NCBI RefSeq assembly: GCF_023242945.1 | Contig: NZ_JALKFT010000019.1 | Location: forward strand, 1-64,000 | DNA length: 64,000 nucleotides | Source of the DNA: Frankia umida | Lineage (GTDB): Bacteria; Actinomycetota; Actinomycetes; Frankiales; Frankiaceae | Reading direction: 5' to 3' | In this document: positions 8,409 through 17,860 of the stretch, piece by piece | How the letters are laid out: each line of letters opens with the position of its first letter | How positions within the stretch are numbered: the first letter of the stretch is position 1 | Made by a program: the position numbers and the translations under genes | Notes under the pieces: generated by a model | What the model saw: only the letters and a program-made list of their open reading frames with translations | Database searches by the model: none | Told to the model about the DNA's origin: nothing

Positions 8409-9467
8409 ATGTCCACCGAAGCGGCGCAGTCCGTATCGTGCTCGCCGGAGCTGACCACCGGGCTGGCGCGGGAGGTGGTCGCGACGGCCGTCGCGGCGCC
8501 GTCCATCCACAACACCCAGCCCTGGCTGTGGTATCTCGATCCGGCTCTGCCCGGTGGGGCGCCGGCCGGGGCGGCGCTGACGCTGCGGGCCGACGTCGAC
8601 CGTCAGCTCGGCGTCGTCGATCCGGACGGGCGTCAGCTGCTGCTCAGCTGCGGCGCGGCGCTCCACAACGCCACGCTCGCCCTGCGCATGCACGGCCTGG
8701 ACCCGCGGATCACCCTCTTTCCGGACGGCGACGACCTGCGGACCCGGCCGCTGGCCCGGATCGCCCTGGCCGGGCGGCGCCCACCGGTCGACGCCGAGTG
8801 CGCGCTGGCCGCCGCGATCCCGCACCGGCACACCGACCGCCGACCGTTCGATCCGCGGCCGCTGACCCCCAGCACCGTCGACCGGCTGCGCGTCGCCGCC
8901 GAGGCGCAGGGCGCCTGGCTGACCGCGCCGACCGACCGGACCCTGCGACTCCAGGTCGCCGTCCTGCTGTCGCGGGCCGCCTGGATCGAGGCGCACGACG
9001 CCGACTACCAGGCGGAGCTGGCCCTCTGGAGTCGCACGGCGCCCGCACCGGACGGCATCCCGCGCAGCGTCGTCGTGCCCACCGAGGTTCCCCGCCAGTC
9101 CGAGTTCCCACTGCGTGACCTGGACGTCGACCTCACCGCCGCGGCCGGCATCGCACCCGAACTCGCCGGCTCGATCGAACATCCCGACATCCTGCTCATC
9201 GGCACCGACGCGGACACACCCGTCGACCGGCTGCGCGCCGGCGAGGCGATGCAGCGTGTCCTGCTCACCGCCACCACGCTGGGCCTGGTCACCTCGCCGA
9301 TGTCGCAGGCCATCGACATGGCCGGGCTACGGGAGAGGTTCCGCGCCGCCACCGGCGGCCTCGGCCACGTGCAGATGATCCTGCGCGTCGGCTACCCCCA
9401 TCCCGACTCCCCGCCGACGCCCGCCACCGCGCGCCGCCGGGTCGAGGACGTCCTGCGCGTCCCCTGA
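8409..9467 (+). CDS. Acg-like nitroreductase-family protein
   Basis: 352 residues from the ATG at 8409, preceded by GGGGAGGGTGAC; an upstream in-frame start at 8337 lacks a binding site. The sequence has the Acg (Rv2032) family pattern: AAPSIHNTQPW near the N-terminus, DVDRQLGVVDPDGRQL, LLSCGAALHNA, and PHRHTDRRPF mid-protein. Acg proteins are divergent, duplicated nitroreductase folds that hold FMN but have little nitroreductase activity, and in mycobacteria they belong to the hypoxia (DosR) regulon. I saw no clear DosR box in the 183 bp between it and the divergent glycosylase gene. It ends 5 bp from the end of the convergent lipoprotein gene. Confidence 0.8.
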   Translation: MSTEAAQSVSCSPELTTGLAREVVATAVAAPSIHNTQPWLWYLDPALPGGAPAGAALTLRADVDRQLGVVDPDGRQLLLSCGAALHNATLALRMHGLDPRITLFPDGDDLRTRPLARIALAGRRPPVDAECALAAAIPHRHTDRRPFDPRPLTPSTVDRLRVAAEAQGAWLTAPTDRTLRLQVAVLLSRAAWIEAHDADYQAELALWSRTAPAPDGIPRSVVVPTEVPRQSEFPLRDLDVDLTAAAGIAPELAGSIEHPDILLIGTDADTPVDRLRAGEAMQRVLLTATTLGLVTSPMSQAIDMAGLRERFRAATGGLGHVQMILRVGYPHPDSPPTPATARRRVEDVLRVP

Positions 9468-9471
9468 GCGC

Positions 9472-10935
9472 CTACGCGGCGGTGGTGTAGGCGACGCTGG
9501 CGAAGCTGTCAGCGGGCTGGCCGGCGGCGTTGACGCAGCGCACCGTGATCGTGGCCGTCCCACCTGGCGCGCCGGTGCTGGTACCGGTTCCAGCGCCGGT
9601 GCCGGTGCCGTCGGTGGCGGAGCAGCGGGCGGTGGGTTCGCCGTAGGGGGTGACCGCCACCAGGTCAGGGGTACGCGCGACACCGGGGAAACTCACCTCG
9701 TACCGTCCGATGGCCAGCCGACGGACCTGGTTGGTGGCGCCGGTGCTGTTCGCCGAGTACCAGCCCCAGGCGTTCACCGGCGCACCGATCGGAGCCTGCT
9801 GCGTCGGCCCGCCCCGCACGGAGACACCGGTGAAGGCGTGACCGAAGCTCGTCGCGTCCTGCGCCTGGGGGATCAGGGCGTGCCCGCTGGTGTAGAGCAG
9901 GACGAACGGGCTGTCCGTGCCGGTGGCGCCGCGGGCGCAGCCGACGAACACCGACTGCCGGTCCGCCCCGACCACCCGTCCGAGCGCGTTGCAGCCCACC
10001 GAGTCGTCACCGATCGCGTTGACCTGAAGGTTGTTCCCGTCCTTCGCGAACGCCGGGCCGATCAGGTCGATCGTGTAGTGCCCAGCCCCGACCCGGCGGA
10101 CCTCGATCGTCCCCGGGCCGCTCACGCTGTACTCGTCCGCCGGCTTGGCCGTCGGTGCCGACGCGTCGTCCAGGCGCAGGTAGGCGTACGCCCCCGCGCC
10201 CGTCACCGGCTCGGCGGACGGGGACGTGGACGTCGTCGGCGTGGCGGTGGACGTCGCGGCGGTGGACGTCGCGGCCGGCGTGGTGGACGTCGCGGCCGGT
10301 GTGGCGGTGGATGGCTGCGGGACGTAGGTGAACATCGCGGTGAAGGCCGAGTCCGTGGCGGTTCCGGCGGCGTCGCGGCAGGTCAGGTCGACCTGCTCGG
10401 CCGTGCCCGCCGCATCCCAGCGGACCACGTGGCAGGACACGACGGGGGCGGTCGGTTCCGCGCTGGCGGCGCCCGTGCTGGCGGCCGCGTCCAGGGCGGT
10501 GACCAGCGGGATGCCGCGCCCGCCGCGGACGGCCAGGCCCGGGAAGGTCACCCGGTAGCTGCCGGTCGCCTGGTGGATGACGCTGACCTGCCCGTCCTGG
10601 GTGCGCGGGGTGCCCGGGGTGCTCTGAGGGGCGCTCGAGCGCCAGCTGCCGGCACTCGCCGTCGCCGGGACAGTCGTGGCCACGCCGATCTTCGCGGCCG
10701 CGTCGGTGAAGCGCGCGAAGCCCCAGGCCGGCGTGGTCCGCACCGCCGCCGGGGACCGGGACGTGCTGGCCACCGGGGTGGCGTCCGTCGGGCCGCTGCT
10801 GTCACCGCCGTCGCTGCCGCAGGCCGCGGGGACGAACAGCATCGCCGCACCGGCCAGGGTGGCGATGCTGCGCAGGCCGCGTCCCCTGCCGCGGACAGCG
10901 GTGCGGACTGTGGCGCGGGGTGCGGTCCCAACCAT
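9472..10935 (-). CDS. Secreted lipoprotein built from about three repeats, function unknown
   Basis: 487 residues from the ATG at 10935, with AGGAGT seven bases upstream. The N-terminus is basic, then hydrophobic, then has the lipobox FVPAAC, so it should be lipidated and surface-anchored. A Ser/Thr/Ala/Pro linker at about 205-240 (codon repeats near 10240-10310) separates the first repeat from the next two. Each repeat of about 100 residues shares Gly-x-Tyr-x-Val/Ile-x-Phe/Leu-x-Gly, a central Cys strand and an Asp-Ser-x-Phe...Tyr ending. I do not recognise the family. It is divergent from the Ser/Thr kinase, so an extracytoplasmic partner of that kinase is possible but unproven. Confidence 0.7.
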   Translation of the reverse strand: MVGTAPRATVRTAVRGRGRGLRSIATLAGAAMLFVPAACGSDGGDSSGPTDATPVASTSRSPAAVRTTPAWGFARFTDAAAKIGVATTVPATASAGSWRSSAPQSTPGTPRTQDGQVSVIHQATGSYRVTFPGLAVRGGRGIPLVTALDAAASTGAASAEPTAPVVSCHVVRWDAAGTAEQVDLTCRDAAGTATDSAFTAMFTYVPQPSTATPAATSTTPAATSTAATSTATPTTSTSPSAEPVTGAGAYAYLRLDDASAPTAKPADEYSVSGPGTIEVRRVGAGHYTIDLIGPAFAKDGNNLQVNAIGDDSVGCNALGRVVGADRQSVFVGCARGATGTDSPFVLLYTSGHALIPQAQDATSFGHAFTGVSVRGGPTQQAPIGAPVNAWGWYSANSTGATNQVRRLAIGRYEVSFPGVARTPDLVAVTPYGEPTARCSATDGTGTGAGTGTSTGAPGGTATITVRCVNAAGQPADSFASVAYTTAA

Positions 10936-11246
10936 CGATCTGACTCCTGGGCCTTCGGTCGGCGGACATGATCTGAACCTGACGATGGCACAGGTTCCGG
11001 GAAGGGGATGCGCCGGGCGCCGGTCCATGCCTGTCTTTCCGATGACAGACCGTTTTGGCCTTTCGGGACGCCCCGCCGTATCGGTGACCAGCGAACCTCG
11101 CCTAAGATTTTCCTCAGGTGAACCGCCGGACGGCGGATCGGCAGATGAGCGATCAAAGGTCGGCACGGGACGCCGACGGGGTCACCACACGGCGTGATCT
11201 CGTACGGTCGGTAACCGAAGCGCGGCAGGTAGGGGAAACGGGAGCG
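10936..11246. promoter_or_regulatory. Divergent promoter region between lipoprotein and kinase genes
   Basis: 311 bp between two divergent starts. It must carry promoters for both, but I could not fix -35/-10 pairs. The kinase frame stays open back to 11118 inside this region, but its codon bias is poor there, so I treat it as leader rather than coding. Confidence 0.45.
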
Positions 11247-13526
11247 ATGGCATCATCGGATGCTGAGGTGGCGGCGCGCACCGTCCCCCTGGACGCGGAC
11301 GACCCCCGCGAACTCGGGTCGTACCGGCTGCTCGGGCAGCTCGGCAAGGGCGGCATGGGCAAGGTGTACCTGGGCCGTTCGGCGAAGGGCCGACTTGTCG
11401 CGATCAAGGTGATCCGCAACGAGGCGGTCAGCAACCCCGAGTTCCGCGCCCGGTTCCGGCTCGAGGCCGAGACGGCGCGCCGCGTCGCCCGGGTCTGCAC
11501 CGCCGAGGTCCTCGACGCCGACCCCGACGCCGAGTGGCCCTACATCGTCACCGAGTTCATCGAGGGTGAGACCCTCTCGCGCTACGTGCAGCGCAACGGC
11601 CCGCTGGCGGACGCGAACCTCGAGCAGCTCGCCGTCGGTGTCGCCGCGGCGCTGACCGCCATCCACAGCGCCGGGATCATCCACCGCGACCTCAAGCCCG
11701 CCAACGTCATCCTCTCCCCCTTCGGCCCGCGCGTGATCGACTTCGGTATCGCCCGCACCGCCGATGCGGGCAGCGGCCTGACCGGTGACCTGCAGCAGCT
11801 CGGCACGCCCGCGTTCATGTCCCCCGAGCAGATCGAGAGCAGCCCGATCACCTCGGCGGTGGACGTCTGGGCCTGGGGCGGCCTGGTCGCCTACGCCGCC
11901 ACCGGCCACTACCCGTTCGGCGAGGGTTCGGCGCAGGTGCTGCTCTACCGGGCGCTGCACGAGGACCCCCGCCTCGACGACGTGGACGCGGCCCTGCGTC
12001 CCATCGTCTGGCTCGCGATGCGCAAGGACCCCAACGGCCGCCCCAGCGCCCAGCAGCTCATGCTCCGCCTGCTCGGCGACCCCTCCAGCTCCAACCCGGA
12101 CGCGGCCGCCGCCGTCAACCCCGAGGACGTCACCAACGTCCTGCAGGGCTGGCAGCTGCCCGTCCCCGGTCCCGACAGCGCGACCGGCGCGGGCGGCGCC
12201 ACCGCCGGGGCCACCGGCCCCACCTCCTACGCCGGCGCGCCGTACACGGGCGCCCCACACACCGGCGGGCAGCACACCAGCGCCGGCTACACCGCCGGCC
12301 CCGACGACGCCACCCGCCTGCCCACCTCCGGTTTCCGGCCGGGCGCCGGGCCCGCTGAGGGCACGGTCGGCGGGCAGACCCCCACCCGCCTCGGCGGCTC
12401 CGGCCCGGACGGGCCCGGTACCGCCCCGGGTGCACCCGGCACACCGCCTGGCCCGCACAGGCGCTCGAACCGGACTCCGCTGCTCATCGGCGGCGCCATC
12501 GTCGCTGTCGGCGCGATCCTCGCCGTCGTCCTGGCCATCGCCAGCGGCGGCAAGGACGACGACACCGCCACTCCCACCGCCACCGGCGGCGCCTCGGCCA
12601 CGTCGACGGCCCCCGCGACCACCGCGCTGCCGGAATCCGCCCAGGCGCTGGGCAAGGATCAGATCGTCTACACCGCGAAGAAGAACGGCAGCTACAACCT
12701 GTTCACCGCGACGGTCCCCGCCGGCACTGGCGAGATCACGAACGAGAAGCAGATCACCTCCGACGCCGGCGACGAGATCCTTCCGGTCATCCGCCCGGAG
12801 CGCAAGACCATCGTCTACTTCGCCAAGGGCACCGACGGCCGCAACCAGTACATGGCCATCGCCGCCGACGGCGCCGGCAAACCCTTCCCGCTGTTCACCA
12901 CCGGCGAGGCCGCGAAGCTCAGGATCCCGGACGACACCCGCCCGTCGTTCTCGCCCGACGGCGGTTCCATCGTGACCCGCTCGCTGACAGACGGTACTGG
13001 CGCATCCCAGGCCGGCCTGTACGTCGTGCAGATCGATACGTCCAAGGTCTCCCGGATCGCCGGGGCCGCGCCGCGTGCCACCGATCCGGCCTGGTCCCCG
13101 AGCGGCGACAAGATCGCCTACTGGGCCAACACGGCGGATGGTGAGCGCGGCTTCATCGTCACCATCGGCACCGAACCCGGCGCCAAGGCGAACCGGTTGA
13201 CCGAGGGGCAGGGCAACGGGGACTCCGACCCGGCCTGGTCCCCGGACGGCGGGAAGATCGCGTTCACCCGCTCCGTCAACGGGAACCTGGAGATCTTCGA
13301 AATGGACTCCGGCGGCTCGCCGCCCGTGCAGGTCACCGACACTCCCGGCGACGACCAGGACCCGACGTTCGCACCCGCACCCGACGGCCGTCTGGTCTTC
13401 AGCGCGCAGCGACCAGGTGAGGACAAGCAGCTCCACGTCCTCGACCTGCAGAATCCCGCTGGCACCGACCACCGGATCACCCCCGGCAACACGCTGCCCG
13501 CCCACGTCCGCTGGAACGCCGGCTGA
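11247..13526 (+). CDS. PknB-type membrane Ser/Thr protein kinase with extracellular beta-propeller
   Basis: 759 residues from the ATG at 11247. Residues about 20-280 are a complete kinase domain: Gly loop LGKGGMGKVYLG, Lys in VAIKV (about 51), catalytic HRDLKPAN (about 145), DFG in VIDFGIA (about 163) and the activation segment GTPAFMSPEQ. A Pro/Gly/Thr-rich juxtamembrane stretch (about 310-405) leads to one membrane helix (about 412-433). The outside part (about 450-759) is a TolB/PD40-like propeller with repeats of the type AWSPxGxKIAY and FSPDGGSI. The protein should sense something outside the membrane and phosphorylate cytoplasmic targets. The double-FHA ABC exporter 1.1 kb away is a likely client, as Rv1747 is for PknF in Mycobacterium. 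Confidence 0.9.
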   Translation: MASSDAEVAARTVPLDADDPRELGSYRLLGQLGKGGMGKVYLGRSAKGRLVAIKVIRNEAVSNPEFRARFRLEAETARRVARVCTAEVLDADPDAEWPYIVTEFIEGETLSRYVQRNGPLADANLEQLAVGVAAALTAIHSAGIIHRDLKPANVILSPFGPRVIDFGIARTADAGSGLTGDLQQLGTPAFMSPEQIESSPITSAVDVWAWGGLVAYAATGHYPFGEGSAQVLLYRALHEDPRLDDVDAALRPIVWLAMRKDPNGRPSAQQLMLRLLGDPSSSNPDAAAAVNPEDVTNVLQGWQLPVPGPDSATGAGGATAGATGPTSYAGAPYTGAPHTGGQHTSAGYTAGPDDATRLPTSGFRPGAGPAEGTVGGQTPTRLGGSGPDGPGTAPGAPGTPPGPHRRSNRTPLLIGGAIVAVGAILAVVLAIASGGKDDDTATPTATGGASATSTAPATTALPESAQALGKDQIVYTAKKNGSYNLFTATVPAGTGEITNEKQITSDAGDEILPVIRPERKTIVYFAKGTDGRNQYMAIAADGAGKPFPLFTTGEAAKLRIPDDTRPSFSPDGGSIVTRSLTDGTGASQAGLYVVQIDTSKVSRIAGAAPRATDPAWSPSGDKIAYWANTADGERGFIVTIGTEPGAKANRLTEGQGNGDSDPAWSPDGGKIAFTRSVNGNLEIFEMDSGGSPPVQVTDTPGDDQDPTFAPAPDGRLVFSAQRPGEDKQLHVLDLQNPAGTDHRITPGNTLPAHVRWNAG

Positions 13527-13608
13527 CGGGTCCCCACCACGCGGCCAAACGACCGGGCGTCGCACACCCCGCCTTCTTTTTCCGCGGCGGGTGCCGGAGC
13601 TCGGTCCT

Positions 13609-13636
13609 CGTCCACAGGGGTCGGGGCTGTCCACAG
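13609..13636 (+). promoter_or_regulatory. Paired TCCACAG motifs upstream of the decayed DUF559-type gene
   Basis: CGTCCACAG (13609-13617) and CTGTCCACAG (13627-13636) resemble DnaA boxes. The second TCCACAG begins 57 bp before the ATG of the pseudogene. The same heptamer begins 56 bp before the start of the related gene at 46918. Confidence 0.45.
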
Positions 13637-13686
13637 CCGCCCGGCGGGCGTTTCGCTGGACGGTCCTCGGGCCGCGGACTCGGCGG

Positions 13687-14364
13687 ATGGATCAGGCTCT
13701 CGACCGGGTGATCACCCTCGCCCGGCGACAGGATGACGTCGTCACCCGCGCCCAGGCCCTCGCGCTCGGTCTGTCCCCCGACGCGATCAGGACACGGCGG
13801 CACGATCTGCGGCCTGACCGCCGCTCGGCTTCATGGCGTGCCCGGCCTTCCCGAGCGCCGGTCGGATGAGCCGGTCGACCTCGCGTTTCCGAACGCCGAC
13901 CATGCTCGTCTGCGCAACGGCTACCGTCGGCACCGGTCGACCCACACCCCCGATGAGGTCGCGGACCTCTCCGGCCTGCCCACCAGTTCGTTACCGCGAA
14001 CACTTGAGGATCTTGCCTTTCTGTCCGGCTGCTGCTCTGCGACGCCGGCCTGCCACCGGAGGAAACCCAGTGGCGGGTGCGCGATCCGGCTACCGGCAGC
14101 ATCGTCGCCCGCCTTGACTTCGCCTGGCCCACAGCGTTACTTGCCCTCGAGGCGGACGGCGTCGGCCCGCACAGCGAGCCTCAGGCGCTCTTCCGCGACC
14201 GGCACCGTCAGAACCAGCTCGTCCACCTGGGCTGGGAGGTTCTCCGCTTCACCTTCCTGGACGCGACCGCCCACGCCCGCCGCCTGACCGAGACCGTCCG
14301 CGCGGCCCTGCGCGACGCCGAATCCCGCCGCGCCACCCGCTCCCTGCGCGGCAGCCCAGGCTGA
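13687..14364 (+). pseudogene. Frameshifted and deleted DUF559-type endonuclease gene
   Basis: Three fragments of one protein lie in changing frames. From the ATG at 13687 the N-terminal AbiEi-like helix-turn-helix part (VITLARRQDDVVTRAQALAL) runs to about 13815. The frame then shifts by one (LHGVPGLPERRSDEPVDLAF...RTLEDLAF, to about 14030). It then returns to the first frame for the Vsr-like nuclease core, with RLDFAWP, LEADGVGPHS and GWEVLRFTF, which carry the expected Asp, Glu, Asp and His residues, up to 14364. About 60-70 residues normally found between the second and third fragments seem to be missing. The whole is about 226 codons, against roughly 290-300 for intact relatives. Stand-alone DUF559 genes are common and of uncertain function in actinobacteria. 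Confidence 0.7.
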
Positions 14365-14420
14365 CACTTGACGAAAGTCACCGTCCGTCACAGCCGCCTG
14401 GGCAGCTCGGTCCGGCGAAA

Positions 14421-14483
14421 GCTACACGGGTCGCCGTGGGGGTATTCGTGTCCGATTTGCCCCCCCACGGCGACCCGCGTAGC
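14421..14483. repeat. Long inverted repeat with 22-bp arms
   Basis: The left arm (14421-14442, beginning GCTACACGGGTCGCC) and the right arm (14462-14483) pair over 22 bp with one G-T mismatch around a 19-nt loop. It lies between the decayed gene and the end of the FHA-ABC gene. It could be a terminator for rightward transcription or a remnant of a small mobile repeat. Confidence 0.7.
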
Positions 14484-14558
14484 GGGATCTTGCCGCGCAG
14501 CCCACCGCGGGGAGTAGCGGGCGGCGTGGTGGGGGCGGCCTACCTGGGCAAGGGACGC

Positions 14559-14589
14559 AAAAAAGGAGCGCGCTGTGCGCGCCCCTTTT
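14559..14589 (-). terminator. Intrinsic terminator of the FHA-ABC gene
   Basis: Read on the minus strand this is a hairpin of about 13 bp (stem GCGCGC plus flanking bases, loop ACA) followed by six Ts, 44 bp after the stop at 14633. On the plus strand the right arm ends in CCCCTTTT, so it can work in both directions. It is one of the few classical U-tailed terminators in this window. Confidence 0.8.
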
Positions 14590-14632
14590 CCGGGGAGAGG
14601 AAACGAGCCGGGCGCTGTGCTGGCTGGCGGGG

Positions 14633-17197
14633 TTAGCGCGGAGGGGCGCCGGCGACGGCGGTGGTGGCGGGGGCGCGTTTGACGGTTTTGGGGTCCATCC
14701 GGCGGATGAGGATGGAGGCGATGATGATGCAGATGATGCCGACGGCCATACCGGCGGCGATGTCGGTGGCGTAGGTGGAGACGGTGTGCTGCCAGGTGGG
14801 GTCGACGACGACCTTCGGGTTGATCTTTTTGGTGGGGTCGTCGGGGCGGTTGACGCCGGCGAGGCTGATCCGGTTGAGGTCACCGACGGCGGCCATCGAG
14901 GCGAAACCCCAGCGGGCGGGGGCGATGTAGGCGACCTGCTCGAGGCCGGCAGTGCCGTGAACAGGGACGATGCCACCGGAGAAGATCAGCTGACCCATGG
15001 TGAGCAGGACCAGCAGCGGCATGGTCTTGTCGGCGTTGTCGACCATGGCGGAGATCAGCAGGCCGAGCATCGCCGAGGAGAGCGAGACGACGATCACCGC
15101 GATCAGCATGGCCACCAGCGAGTTGCCGAGGATCAGGCTTGACTGCGGTGTTCGCCCGGCGAGACCGATCAGGGTGAAGGGGATCGCCTGCGCCACGGTG
15201 ATGAGGGTCAGGACGAGGACCTTCGAGCCGATATAGGCCGTTCGGGACAGGCCGATGGCTCTCTCGCGACGGTAGATCGCGCGTTCTTTCACGATCTCGC
15301 GGACCGAGTTCGCCATACCCATGAAACAGGCACAGAGAACCATGATCAGCAGGATGGTGGGGCCGTCCGAGTTCGGGGACAGCTGTTTGGCCTGGGTGGC
15401 GGAGAGTTCGAAGTTTCCGCCGATAGCTCGGGGAATGAGGCCCAGCAGGAACGGGAACGCGATGATGAGGCGCAGATAGGACTTGTCGGAGGCGACGACG
15501 GCCATGGTTCGTCGGCTGAGCGTCACCAGCTGCGACAGGACCGACTGCTGCCGGAGGGAGGGTAGCTCCTCCGGGGCGGGGCGCGCGGAGGGGGCGGTGA
15601 TCGACGCCGGGACGTAGTACCGCGAGTTACGGAAACGGGCGGCCGACTCGACTCCGGGCATCGCCTCGAGCTGGAGGAAGACATCCGGGTAGTCGCGCTT
15701 GCCGAAGAAGGAGAGAGCGTCCTGCGGCGGGCCGAAGTAGGCCACGTAACCGCCGGGTGCGAGCACGAGGATGTAGTCGCACAGGTCGAGCTGGGCGACA
15801 CTGTGGGTGACCACGATGACCGTCCGGCCGTCGTCCGCGAGGTTACGCAGCGACTCCATGACGTTCTTGTCCATGCCCGGGTCGAGGCCGGAGGTGGGCT
15901 CGTCCAGGTAGAGCAGGGTGGGGCGGGTCAGCAGCTCGAGGGCCACCGACGTCCGCTTGCGCTGGCCGCCGGACAGGCGCGCGACCTGGGTGTTGGCGTG
16001 CTGTTTGAGGCCGAGTTCGGCGAGTACCTCGTCGACGCGGTTACGGCGCTCGGTCTTGGTGACGTCCGGTGGGAAACGCAGCTCGGCGCCGAACTCGAGG
16101 GCCTTGCGCACGGTGAGTGAGGTGTGGAGCAGGTCCTCCTGCGGGACGTAGCCGATCCGGCGGCGCAGTTCGTCGTACTCGGAGTAGAGGTCCCGACCGG
16201 CGTAGCGGACGGTGCCCTTGTCGGCGGGACGGAACCCGGTGAGCGCGTTGAGCAGTGTCGACTTGCCGGCGCCGGACGGGCCGACGACGCCGAGCAGGGC
16301 GCGGCCGGGCAGCTTGAACGTCATGTCGTGCATGAGCTGCTTCTGGCCGGCCCAGACGTTGAGCGCCTCGGCCTCGAAGCTGACATCCCCGGAGTCGATG
16401 TACTCGACGAGCTGGTCACCCTCGAGCTGGAAGATGTGGTGACCGACGGCGATGACATCGCCCTGTTCGAGCGCGATCCGGTTGATCCGGCGACCGTTGA
16501 CGAACACGCCGTTGGCCGAGTCGAGGTCGGCGATCTGCACACCGGAGCGTCCGATGTAGAGCTCGGCGTGGCGGCGGGAGGCGAGCAGGTCGGTGATGAC
16601 GACGTCGTTGTCCCGGGCGCGGCCGATGGACATCGTGCCCTGGCGCAGGCGGTAGGTGGTGCGCCGCTCGTGCTCCTGCTCGAGGCTGGTCAGGCCACCG
16701 GAGCGCTCACCACGGCGGCGGTCGTCGTAGTCGTCGTAGTCGCGTCCGCGCTGGGCCGGGCTGGTGGGGCCCTGGTGGGGGCGCCCCGGGCCGCGGGGGG
16801 CCGCTCGGGGCGGGGTGTACCCGGACGAGTTCGGCAGCATCGTCTGCATGTCGTAGCCGGGGTCGTAGGCCGGCTCGTCGAGCTGCCCACGGCCCTGCGG
16901 GAACTCGGGGTGCACGACGACCTCGGGGCCGGTCGGGGTGCCCAGGCGCAGCCGCAGCTCGTCGTCCACGGCCACGGCCTCGGGCATCCGCTGCCCGTCC
17001 AGCCAGGTGCCGTTGGAGCTGATGTCGCGGACCACCCAGCCGCCCGAGGTCTGCTCGAGCAGGAGGTGGCGACGGGAGACCCGACTGTCGGCGATCACGT
17101 AGTCGGCGGTCCGGGCACGGCCGATGATGAACTGGGCGTCGGCGGGCACCGTGGCCGCGCCGGCCTCAGTGACGACTCTCAGGAAGGTCGTCTGCAC
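14633..17197 (-). CDS. ABC exporter with two FHA domains (Rv1747-like)
   Basis: An 854-residue half-transporter. FHA domain 1 (about 5-90: IIGRARTADYVI, SRRHLLLE, SNGTWLDG) and FHA domain 2 (about 180-265: SIGRARDNDVVI, SRRHAELY, NGVFVNG) bind phosphothreonine peptides. The ATPase domain (about 280-500) has Walker A GPSGAGKSTLLNAL, the signature LSGGQRKRTSVAL and Walker B LLYLDEPTSGLDPG. The C-terminal part (about 570-840) is an ABC2-type membrane domain of six helices. Mycobacterial Rv1747 has the same order and exports a cell-envelope lipid, controlled by a PknB-type kinase. Here the kinase at 11247-13526 is the obvious candidate. GTG start at 17197 with AGGGGG upstream. Confidence 0.92.
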   Translation of the reverse strand: MQTTFLRVVTEAGAATVPADAQFIIGRARTADYVIADSRVSRRHLLLEQTSGGWVVRDISSNGTWLDGQRMPEAVAVDDELRLRLGTPTGPEVVVHPEFPQGRGQLDEPAYDPGYDMQTMLPNSSGYTPPRAAPRGPGRPHQGPTSPAQRGRDYDDYDDRRRGERSGGLTSLEQEHERRTTYRLRQGTMSIGRARDNDVVITDLLASRRHAELYIGRSGVQIADLDSANGVFVNGRRINRIALEQGDVIAVGHHIFQLEGDQLVEYIDSGDVSFEAEALNVWAGQKQLMHDMTFKLPGRALLGVVGPSGAGKSTLLNALTGFRPADKGTVRYAGRDLYSEYDELRRRIGYVPQEDLLHTSLTVRKALEFGAELRFPPDVTKTERRNRVDEVLAELGLKQHANTQVARLSGGQRKRTSVALELLTRPTLLYLDEPTSGLDPGMDKNVMESLRNLADDGRTVIVVTHSVAQLDLCDYILVLAPGGYVAYFGPPQDALSFFGKRDYPDVFLQLEAMPGVESAARFRNSRYYVPASITAPSARPAPEELPSLRQQSVLSQLVTLSRRTMAVVASDKSYLRLIIAFPFLLGLIPRAIGGNFELSATQAKQLSPNSDGPTILLIMVLCACFMGMANSVREIVKERAIYRRERAIGLSRTAYIGSKVLVLTLITVAQAIPFTLIGLAGRTPQSSLILGNSLVAMLIAVIVVSLSSAMLGLLISAMVDNADKTMPLLVLLTMGQLIFSGGIVPVHGTAGLEQVAYIAPARWGFASMAAVGDLNRISLAGVNRPDDPTKKINPKVVVDPTWQHTVSTYATDIAAGMAVGIICIIIASILIRRMDPKTVKRAPATTAVAGAPPR

Positions 17198-17860
17198 GTG
17201 TATCCCCCTTCGCGACGGGACTCTGGCCGGGATGCCCCGCCGAACTCCACCTTGTCACCCGCGCGGGCGCCGTCACCCGCTCGGGCACCGTCATCCCCGT
17301 GGACGCTCTCACCCCCGTGGACCCTGTCACCCCCGTTGATGTCGCCACCCGATCGTGCGTCGCCGCCCGGGCGCCGGGCAGCGGTGGCATGCCGAACGAT
17401 CACGCGCGCTCACCGATCATGCCGGATGTCCGATCGTAGCGCCGAGGGATGATCTTGATCCAACCCGGGTGACGTTGACGGCGCGTCGCTCGGCGGTGTG
17501 TCGCCGTCGCGCTTCGACCTGTGTACATCTCTCGGGTTCCTGCCGCCTCGTGGTCCTTCGGTGTTGCCGATGTCGATGCGGAGCTGCCCGCGAACGCCGG
17601 GTCGGCCCGCGGCAGGTCGCCCGCTCCCCCGGGGGCAGGCGAGGCGTTGCGACACGCGGCTCCCGTGCGGCACCCTATGAGAATGCCGGCCGGCCGGCGT
17701 GGGCGGTGACGGCTGTCGCCGAGCCGACCGGACCGTCACCGCAGCATCCGCCGCAGCCCGCACCACACCCACAGCCATCATCACAAACAGTAATGTGACA
17801 TAGATCGCGCCCGTCCGGTGCGGATGGGGCGTGGAAACATCCGGGCAGTCACGGTGAGTG
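17198..17860. other. Long intergenic region upstream of the FHA-ABC gene
   Basis: 663 bp with no gene I can support; the frames here have poor codon bias and no family features. The part next to the exporter (17255-17345) has imperfect direct repeats of the type CACCCCCGTGGAC about 18 bp apart. The part near 17775-17800 is AT-richer (CAAACAGTAATGTGACATAG). It presumably holds the exporter promoter and the end of the DUF2993 transcript. Confidence 0.4.
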
